A stretch of DNA of 32,598 nucleotides from Deltaproteobacteria bacterium (GTDB taxonomy: Bacteria > Desulfobacterota > Binatia > HRBIN30 > JACQVA1). The notes beneath the pieces are model-generated. The model was not told where the DNA came from. It ran no database searches and saw only the letters and a list, made by a program, of their open reading frames with translations. The number at the start of each line of letters is the position of its first letter. Within the stretch, counting starts at the first letter, position 1. Below are positions 26,888 through 32,598 of the stretch, in pieces. The DNA is taken from the NCBI GenBank assembly GCA_016210005.1, contig JACQVA010000010.1, forward strand, positions 1-32,598, written 5' to 3'. The translations under genes were made by a program, and so were the position numbers.

Positions 26888-29355
26888 CGACGGGCGCAAA
26901 CCGCAGCAGTTGCGATCAACCACGGGTGCAGTTGGGCGGGCGGGGCAGGCACCTGAGGGCTGCAGCCCTCGCTGCCGTGCTCTGGTCAGTGCCGGCGCAA
27001 CCGCTGGTGGCCAGTCAGGACGGTATCCCTGGCTACTCGGGCAAGCAGGGTGAGTCTTGCGACGACTTCTGTCACGCCGAGGGCCAGACGCCGCTGGTGC
27101 GGTTCGATGGCCCGAACGAGGTCCCGGCCGGCGCCCTGGCCAGTTTTCGCTTCGCCGTCGAATCCGACGCACCGGCACAAACTGTGGCGGGCTTGGACGT
27201 CGCCGCCAGCGCCGGCTCACTGGCGGCGGTGACGGCGGATACGCGCCTCGACGTCGACGAAATCACCCACAGCTCACCCAAGACTGCGGTCGAAGGCGAA
27301 GCCAGCTGGGAGTTCACCTGGCGCGCGCCCAGCCAGCCCGGCACGCAGACCCTCTATGGCGCCGGCCTGAGCGCCAACAGCAACGGCAGCAAGAGCGGCG
27401 ACGGCACGGCTAAGACGACCAAGACGGTGACCGTCACCGCTGCCGCGCCCGTGCCGATCGCCTGTGTCGGTGACTGTAGCGCCGATGCCGAGGTAACCGT
27501 CGACGAGCTGGTCACCGGCGTCAACATCGCCCTCGGCAATGCGGCATTGGTGGCGTGCCCGATGTTCGATGCCGGCCAGGACGGCGAGGTCACGGTCGAT
27601 GAGCTGGTGACCGCGGTCAATAACGCGCTCGGCGGCTGCCCCGGCCCTTATCCCATCGTGTTCAGTGGCGAAAGCAACCGGTTGAACGCCTACGACGCCG
27701 GCGCCGGCTTCGACAAGCAGACGGTGATTGAACGTCACTCCGTGGATCCCAACGGCTTCGACATCAACGGGCAGATTTGTTTCCTGCCCGACGGCTCGCA
27801 CCGCTTCATTGCCGGTGAAGACACCTTCCAGCCCGAGCCGCCGCCGGCCTGGGGGCTGTTCCAACTGCAAGGGGCGGCGGTCGGCGCACTCTCGGCCACG
27901 CGCCTCGGCCGGCTGGTGCCGACGTATCAGCCGGGCTTGGAAGGCACTAACAACGAGCCCTACGGCTGCGGTTTCTTGAGCGATGGCCGCCTGGTAACCA
28001 GCGACCTCGGCAATCAGGCCAGCGGCGACGGCACCGGCCAGCTCATCATCTGGTTCCCGCCGCTGGATGCGCCCAACCCGCGCTTCTGCAAACTCGATAT
28101 CGCCGTCGCCACGGCCGGCGGCGTTCTCGTTGACCAGAGCGATCGCGTGTACGTAGCCAGCGCACGGGCGGCGCCCAATACCGGTGGGCCCGGCGTTTAC
28201 CGATATACCGGTCCCTTCCCAACCTCCGATGACGCGGCCGGCAACTGCGGCCAGCTCGATTCCACCGGCGCCCCGCTGGCCGATGCGGTCCAGAAGGCTC
28301 TCTTCATCGCCGCCGACGTACACATCGCGACGCCCAGCGGGGTGGCGCGCACCCGCGACGGGCATTTCTACGTCACCAGCGTCTTCAACGGCGTCATCGC
28401 CGAATACGACGGCGACGGCCACTTCCTGCGCCGTATTCTCGAACCGCCCGCAGGCTCCACGCCCCCGACATATGCCACCGGCAACCCGTTCGGCATCAAC
28501 CTGAGTGCTGACGGTACGATCTATTACAGCGACATGGGCCTCACGCTCGATTCCGACGGCCCCGGCCCGGGCGCCGGCTTAGGCAGCGTGCGCCGCATCC
28601 GCTTTGTTGCCGGCGATCCGTTGGCTCCGGAGACCATCGACAGCGGCCTGAGCTATCCCGACGGCATCGGCATCCTTGAGGAGTTAGGCATCCGCGCCTT
28701 CAGCATCAAACGGCCGGGCAGCGAGTTCCGCAGCTCGGCGCTATTCGGAATGGACGTAAGCACCAACAGCCCGGAGCCGTGGTTGACGGGGCCATTGAAG
28801 CTGGTCGCCGGCTTACCCGACAGCAACGGCATCGCACCGCTGCGGCTGGCCGAAGACGTGATCATCGGCTTTCGCGTCCTCAACGGCGAATCGGTGTGCT
28901 TCAAGCTGTTGGCGGCCGGCAGCCAGGGAAGCCTCGACTGCGACGGCGGCTCGGCTCACGACGTGTTAGTCACCATCGACAGCCACGGGGAAGAGCCCGC
29001 CGATGCGCCGGTGATCCAGACCGGCTTGGGCAGCGACGGCGGTCCCGGCGCCGCCACACTGCGTGTGATGCAGGCGACCGCCCAGCAGCCGCGCGATAAG
29101 CGTCTGTCGGACTGCCCAACGGCAGACTACGGCCCGCCGCAGCCGATGGCCTACACCACGCGCGGCGCCACCGGCACGGTGATCAACGCCCGCCAAGATC
29201 CGGCGCCGAGCCTGACTACGACCGGGACCAACTTTACCTGCGACGGCTGGAGCCGGGCGGGCGGCAACCCCGTGCTGGTCAGCCCACTGGTCGCCGAAGA
29301 CGCCCCGCAGATCCTGGTCGATGTCGTCAACCTGCTGGTGCTGATGGAGCAGTAA
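26884..29355 (+). CDS. Secreted choice-of-anchor-V-like protein with EF-hand doublet and propeller-like C-terminal region
   Basis: 823 aa. ATG 26884 overlaps the previous stop and has AGAGGAG 8 nt upstream. Signal peptide up to about residue 44 (LAAVLWSVPAQPLVAS). Residues about 47-190 resemble the choice-of-anchor V domain of exported proteins: GIPGYSGKQGESC, WEFTWRAP, GAGLSANSNG. A CDDFCH motif (Cys59, Cys63, His64) sits where relatives carry a haem-like CxxCH; here the spacing is C-x3-CH. Residues 194-253 are a Cys-flanked EF-hand-like doublet whose loops are degenerate (DCSADAEVTVDE and DAGQDGEVTVDE). Residues about 258-700 have repeated strand motifs of an NHL/SMP-30-like propeller (DGRLVTSDLGNQ, GVLVDQSDRVYVASA, GVARTRDGHFYVTSVFNGVI, GINLSADGTIYYSD). 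Function unknown. Confidence 0.82.
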   Translation: MTTGANRSSCDQPRVQLGGRGRHLRAAALAAVLWSVPAQPLVASQDGIPGYSGKQGESCDDFCHAEGQTPLVRFDGPNEVPAGALASFRFAVESDAPAQTVAGLDVAASAGSLAAVTADTRLDVDEITHSSPKTAVEGEASWEFTWRAPSQPGTQTLYGAGLSANSNGSKSGDGTAKTTKTVTVTAAAPVPIACVGDCSADAEVTVDELVTGVNIALGNAALVACPMFDAGQDGEVTVDELVTAVNNALGGCPGPYPIVFSGESNRLNAYDAGAGFDKQTVIERHSVDPNGFDINGQICFLPDGSHRFIAGEDTFQPEPPPAWGLFQLQGAAVGALSATRLGRLVPTYQPGLEGTNNEPYGCGFLSDGRLVTSDLGNQASGDGTGQLIIWFPPLDAPNPRFCKLDIAVATAGGVLVDQSDRVYVASARAAPNTGGPGVYRYTGPFPTSDDAAGNCGQLDSTGAPLADAVQKALFIAADVHIATPSGVARTRDGHFYVTSVFNGVIAEYDGDGHFLRRILEPPAGSTPPTYATGNPFGINLSADGTIYYSDMGLTLDSDGPGPGAGLGSVRRIRFVAGDPLAPETIDSGLSYPDGIGILEELGIRAFSIKRPGSEFRSSALFGMDVSTNSPEPWLTGPLKLVAGLPDSNGIAPLRLAEDVIIGFRVLNGESVCFKLLAAGSQGSLDCDGGSAHDVLVTIDSHGEEPADAPVIQTGLGSDGGPGAATLRVMQATAQQPRDKRLSDCPTADYGPPQPMAYTTRGATGTVINARQDPAPSLTTTGTNFTCDGWSRAGGNPVLVSPLVAEDAPQILVDVVNLLVLMEQ
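27463..27642 (+). other. Degenerate EF-hand doublet (domain within the 823-aa protein)
   Basis: Residues 194-253, same length and cysteine layout as the module at 15352-15531 (CVGDC, ACPMF, GGCP), with VTVDELVTGVNIAL and VTVDELVTAVNNAL helices. Loop 1 lacks the position-3 Asp and position-6 Gly; loop 2 lacks the position-3 Asp. Calcium binding is therefore less certain than in the LamG protein. Confidence 0.65.
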
Positions 29356-29452
29356 GCCGGCCGAGTGCCCCCGCCCGAGAGCCGAGCAGGCCCCAAGTTG
29401 TCCTGCGCTGATCACGGGATCAGAACAGTCCGCCGGCGCCGCTCTTGGCATT

Positions 29453-29488
29453 GCTCTCCCCGCACTCCAGCAAAGGTGCGGGGAGAGC
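29453..29488. terminator. Hairpin between convergent genes, probable bidirectional terminator
   Basis: A perfect 12-bp inverted repeat (GCTCTCCCCGCA, 29453-29464, with 29477-29488) around a 12-nt loop lies between the plus-strand stop at 29355 and the minus-strand stop at 29504. No T tract on either side, so termination strength is uncertain. Confidence 0.5.
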
Positions 29489-29503
29489 CGATTGCGCCGG
29501 CCG

Positions 29504-30553
29504 CTACGGCTTCGGATCGGCGGTGTTCTCGATGTACACCCGCTGCAATACCGGCGCCGAGATTGCGCGCAGTTTTCGTGCGGTAGTGACGTTAGGCCCC
29601 ACCAGCCGGCACTCGGTCTTGCCGACACCGGTGGCGAGTTGGCCGGCGCCAAACGGCTCGTAATCGCTGCGGCGGAAACGGCCGAGGAGGTTCTTCACCC
29701 AGCCGTAGGCTCCGCCCGTTGGCGCCAGCGAGACCTCGATGACCCCGGCCGGTGGCACCGCGTTCTGCCCCAGCGACAGATCGAGGGTCGCGCAGATGTT
29801 GATCTCGTCGAGGTCGAGCGGGCTCAGGCGGGTGCGAAACTTTCCAACCGGAGTCTCGTTGCCGTTGATGACCAGCACCTCGGCGGTGAGCGTCACGTCG
29901 GCCGTCTGGTTGATCAGCATCAGCGAGGTGATTTCCAGCCAGTCGGTGCTGCGCGGATCCTTCTTGCACTCGTAGAAGCACGAGAAGACCTCGCTTACCT
30001 CGCCGGACGACTCGGGTTTGGGCACGCCGTTGACCTCGTGCTCGACGTGGGTGAGTCGTGCCAGCGGTTGATTGCTCTGATCACACAGATCCACCTGGTT
30101 CGCCCCGTAGTACACCGATCCCAGCGGCGGGACATGTCCGACAGTGGCTTGCATGCGGGCGGGAGCGGAGCAGTTGTGCAGGACCACTGGCGTCGTGCCC
30201 GGCACGGTGATCTCGACGAAGATGTCGAAGAAGCTGTCGCCGTTCTTGGACGTTTGTCCCGGCGAGGGCATGCGCGGATCAAGGTGAACCATGATCCCGT
30301 TGCCGCAGGAGAGATCCAGTTGCACCATCTCGGTCTCGATGTAAGGCACCGGGGCCACCACCGGGTCGCCGCGCCTGATGCGGGTCGGGCCGCTGCACCG
30401 GAGCTCCATCGCGCCGCCCATATCGACCATCAACGTGGCCTTGGTAGCTGGGAGCACGTCCTCGCCGGCGGGCGGCAGGAACACATCGAACGCGGCCGCG
30501 CGGTTCGCGTACGAGAGCAAAGCGGCGGTCACGATCAACAGAAGGGCGTTCAT
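29504..30553 (-). CDS. Secreted protein of unknown function
   Basis: 349 aa. The start is the ATG at 30551-30553, which has AAAGGAG 7 nt upstream and begins a signal peptide (MNALLLIVTAALLSYANRAA, cleavage near AAAF); the frame stays open upstream to 30649 without coding character. The mature part is predicted beta-rich, with an even scatter of cysteines (LRCSG, LSCGNG, HNCSA, DLCDQ, FSCFYECKK, INICATL, ECRLVG). No motif that I can name. It is not clearly related to the paralog pair at 16758-19051, although size and style (a secreted domain with a conserved DWLEITSLMLINQ segment) are similar. It stands alone, convergent with the 823-aa protein gene. Confidence 0.8.
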   Translation of the reverse strand: MNALLLIVTAALLSYANRAAAFDVFLPPAGEDVLPATKATLMVDMGGAMELRCSGPTRIRRGDPVVAPVPYIETEMVQLDLSCGNGIMVHLDPRMPSPGQTSKNGDSFFDIFVEITVPGTTPVVLHNCSAPARMQATVGHVPPLGSVYYGANQVDLCDQSNQPLARLTHVEHEVNGVPKPESSGEVSEVFSCFYECKKDPRSTDWLEITSLMLINQTADVTLTAEVLVINGNETPVGKFRTRLSPLDLDEINICATLDLSLGQNAVPPAGVIEVSLAPTGGAYGWVKNLLGRFRRSDYEPFGAGQLATGVGKTECRLVGPNVTTARKLRAISAPVLQRVYIENTADPKP

Positions 30554-30735
30554 GCGATTCTCCTTTCGTTGCGTGAGAGTGATCTCGAACACTGTGGGCG
30601 AAACCCTGCTGGCCGCGACGCCAGCCGGGGCGGCGGGCGCGCGAGACACGCCGGCGGTCGCTGCGCCGCAGCGTTCGCGCCGCTACAACTGCTGCCCCGG
30701 TCATGACGCGCGTGGGCCATTTCGGATCCAGACGG

Positions 30736-31216
30736 TCAGAGTCGCGTTGCCGCAACCGGATAATCGCGTGCTCGGCTCATAGCACACCCGCGACGCTCGT
30801 TTCCATGATTTTCGCGCCTTGGGGCCACAGATGCTCGATAAAGATCCGCCCAGCGGGTGACCGATTCCATACCGAATCCAGCGATAAGAATGAACGGTAG
30901 GTACGCCACAACATCATATCGAAATCGACACCCCGGCAAAGTAGACTGGTGTATGCAAGCGGCGGTAGCCCAGCGGTAGAGCGATCAAGAGAGTCACGGC
31001 GAGCAGGAGCGAGCCTGCGGCGTCGCGGGGTTGCCTGGCGCCCCTGTCACTCAGCACTCCGATACCCGCCAGGCCGACCAGTAGCGCCAGGCCCACGGTG
31101 CTGGTGTTGGCGATGATGTCGTAGGGCATCAACGCCACCAGCCGAGCAGCGGAGGTCTGGCCAAAGATCGGGCAGTGGCAGCCGTCTGTGGCGACTGCGC
31201 CCGCGTCGTCTACCAT
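30736..31216 (-). pseudogene. C-terminal remnant of a polytopic membrane protein, one-base frameshift
   Basis: Two overlapping minus-strand frames together read as the end of a membrane protein. The first (31216 to 30914) holds TSTVGLALLVGLAGIGVL and AGSLLLAVTLLIALPLGY, then RRLHTPVYFAG. The second carries on with CRFRYDVVAYLPFILIAGFG to 30736. Removing one G from the GGGG run (30931-30934 on the minus strand) joins them as PVYFAG-CRFRYDVV. An RFRY-type motif before a final helix is common at the ends of GT39/ArnT-like membrane glycosyltransferases, so that is my best guess. The N-terminal bulk of any such protein is missing. Downstream of the last helix the frame has no coding character. Alternatively the frameshift is a consensus error. 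Confidence 0.35.
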
Positions 31217-32462
31217 TCAGGCCGCGCTATGGGACACACAGCAGTTCTTCGAAGCTAGCGCGAGCGGTGTCGGTGCCGCTGCTGCGCCCAGCCAGGGCTC
31301 CCTCGTTGAGAACACTCCGCCGTACATCGATTCGAATCGGGTGAATCCGATCATCACGGCTGCTGGGGATCCGACCATCTCAGCCAATCGTGACGGGCTC
31401 TTCTACATGGCCGCGTTTGGCTGGGAGCTGCCCCAGGGCCAGCTCGTGTTGCTTCCACGAATCAGCCACACGGTGTCAACGAATCCGAGCGGCACAGCTT
31501 ACGAATGGCTGCAACGGGCGCTGTCCCCGTCTCCGGCCGGCAGCAGCATTCTGGAGCGGCCGCAGATTGCGGTGGATCGAACGACTGGGAACAATTCTGA
31601 AAGCAAGTACCTGTGCACTACATACCGCAACGCGAACCTCCAGACAGCCATCTGGGTTGCGCAGCGTCCCGCCTCGTCACCGGACTACACGTCAAGCATC
31701 CAAGTGTCAGATGTTCGTACGTATCCTAGCCGCGTGGACGGGTGCCAGGTCGCGGTGGCGCCAGACGGCGGCGTTTACGTGGCGTGGTGGGAGGAGTTGG
31801 ACCAGGGTGGGGGGTCGAAGATTAGCGTGATCAAGCTGCGTCGATCCCCCGGGGGGCTCAGCTTCGGGCCGACTGTTATTGCCAGCAACTGGTTCGTGAA
31901 GCCAAAGGATGCGAGCGCGACATCCGACTGCAGCGAGGGGTCAGGCGGGCTCGCCGATTCCGCGCCCGCGCTCAAGGGGCACATTCGGAGCTATCCCTTC
32001 CCCAGTTTGGCGGTTAGCAAGGCGACGGGCACGGTGTACATTGCGTACAACCGCCTGCCCTTGTCCGGGAGCGGGAGCCAGATCGCATTCGTGCGGTCGA
32101 CTAATCAGGGAGCGACCTGGTCGAATCCTCTCGTGGTCAACGACAGTGCCGTCGGAGACAAATACATGCCGGCGGTTGCGGTCAGCGACTACAACAACTA
32201 CGTGAAAGTGATCTGGTACGATCGAAGAAACGACCCCAACAACCTCAACATCGACGTCTACAGTGCCGTGTCGAGCAACAGCGGCAGCAGCTTTGGCCAA
32301 AACGTCCGGCTGACGAACGCGCCATTCGGTATTCCGCGGCTGTTTCCGCACTACGATTGCCGCACAGGCGACTTCTGGCCGCAGCCGGCCAGTTGCGACC
32401 TCGGCGACCATATCTCGACGGCTGGATTTGCCACGACCAGTGGCTTCCTCCAGTCGTGCTGA
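31188..32462 (+). CDS. BNR/sialidase-like repeat protein, probably truncated at both ends
   Basis: 424 aa from a GTG at 31188, without ribosome site or signal peptide; the frame is open back to 31125, so the real N-terminus is probably lost. Two Asp-box-like motifs of the sialidase/BNR superfamily are present: RSTNQGATW (about residue 306) and SSNSGSSF (about residue 363). DPTISANRDGLFYMAAFG, VDGCQVAVAPDGGVYVAWWE and YNNYVKVIWYDRRNDP mark the blades. No arginine triad or catalytic pair can be assigned, so sialidase activity is not claimed. The protein ends GFATTSGFLQSC just where relatives usually have a W-x-D-x-R motif, 43 nt before a probable transposase stop. Codon choice looks less GC-biased at third positions than in neighbouring genes. 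Confidence 0.6.
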   Translation: MATAPASSTIQAALWDTQQFFEASASGVGAAAAPSQGSLVENTPPYIDSNRVNPIITAAGDPTISANRDGLFYMAAFGWELPQGQLVLLPRISHTVSTNPSGTAYEWLQRALSPSPAGSSILERPQIAVDRTTGNNSESKYLCTTYRNANLQTAIWVAQRPASSPDYTSSIQVSDVRTYPSRVDGCQVAVAPDGGVYVAWWEELDQGGGSKISVIKLRRSPGGLSFGPTVIASNWFVKPKDASATSDCSEGSGGLADSAPALKGHIRSYPFPSLAVSKATGTVYIAYNRLPLSGSGSQIAFVRSTNQGATWSNPLVVNDSAVGDKYMPAVAVSDYNNYVKVIWYDRRNDPNNLNIDVYSAVSSNSGSSFGQNVRLTNAPFGIPRLFPHYDCRTGDFWPQPASCDLGDHISTAGFATTSGFLQSC

Positions 32463-32504
32463 TCCTGCCCGAGAAGTGTTCGCTGGACACGGTGACGTGA
32501 GATG

Positions 32505-32597
32505 TTAGGGTCCTTCAGCAAGCTTGGCAAAGACTTTGAAGAACTCGGCGATGTCGTCCAGGCGTGGCAGCCCGATCCAGAGAGCCTTGGTGCCTGG
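32505..32597 (-). mobile_element. Probable IS4-type transposase, last 30 codons (continues beyond the window)
   Basis: The minus strand is open from the right edge to TAA at 32505-32507. The visible C-terminus contains PGTKALWIGLPRLDDIAEFF, which resembles the PGxKxLWxGLxRLxD C-terminal signature of IS4/Tn5-like transposases as I remember them. No inverted repeat can be confirmed, because the rest of the element is outside the window. Its position beside the abruptly ending BNR gene fits an insertion. Confidence 0.45.
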
Positions 32598-32598
32598 C

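Noticed and set aside
30960-31060. tRNA-like stretch (AGCCCAGCGGTAGAGC at about 30967)
   Set aside because: Resembles a D-arm, but no anticodon arm, no GGTTCGA T-loop and no matching acceptor strand follow at the right distance.

Overview
The window is GC-rich, gene-dense bacterial DNA. Its secreted proteins carry long Thr-Pro linkers, paired EF-hand-like 'VTVDELV' modules flanked by cysteines, Cys-rich arrays and LamG, PQQ-like and BNR beta domains. From general knowledge this repertoire recalls uncultivated former 'Deltaproteobacteria' such as Candidatus Binatota, but no rRNA or core marker gene is present, so the lineage is an inference.

Layout. 1-358: tail of a GIY-YIG nuclease gene. 524-1690: secreted protein with seven six-cysteine repeats, followed by a hairpin terminator. 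1901-4587: xylose catabolism pair, xylose isomerase (interrupted by one in-frame TAG) and xylulokinase. 4601-6315 (minus): PlsC-like acyltransferase and isoaspartyl peptidase/asparaginase. 6528-7862: orphan membrane histidine kinase. 7872-8459 (minus): ferritin-like protein. 8460-9162: gene-free, with a REP-like palindrome. 9163-15612: 2149-aa surface protein with six LamG domains, Thr-Pro linkers and a C-terminal EF-hand doublet, followed by a TSP3-type secreted protein. 16508-19051 (minus): a 52-aa membrane peptide and two tandem paralogous secreted proteins behind a sigma70-like promoter. 19353-20582 (minus): receiver domain, long Ala-rich helical region and a C-terminal membrane anchor.

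21048-24826 is the most interesting unit. It holds a small membrane protein, a 2TM-domain histidine kinase, an NtrC-type sigma54 activator, PspA/IM30 and a second small membrane protein, behind a good -24/-12 sigma54 promoter at 20997-21011 with a palindrome about 165 bp upstream. It reads as a self-contained envelope-stress operon in which PspA is driven by a two-component sigma54 system instead of PspF.

24833-29355 holds two translationally coupled secreted propeller-type proteins; 29504-30553 (minus) is a secreted protein of unknown function. The right end (30736-32597) looks like gene debris: a membrane-protein remnant with a one-base frameshift, a BNR/sialidase-like gene lacking recognisable ends, and a probable transposase C-terminus running off the edge.

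The two best candidates for something new are the sigma54/two-component PspA operon with its two small membrane proteins, and the tail-anchored receiver protein transcribed divergently from it.
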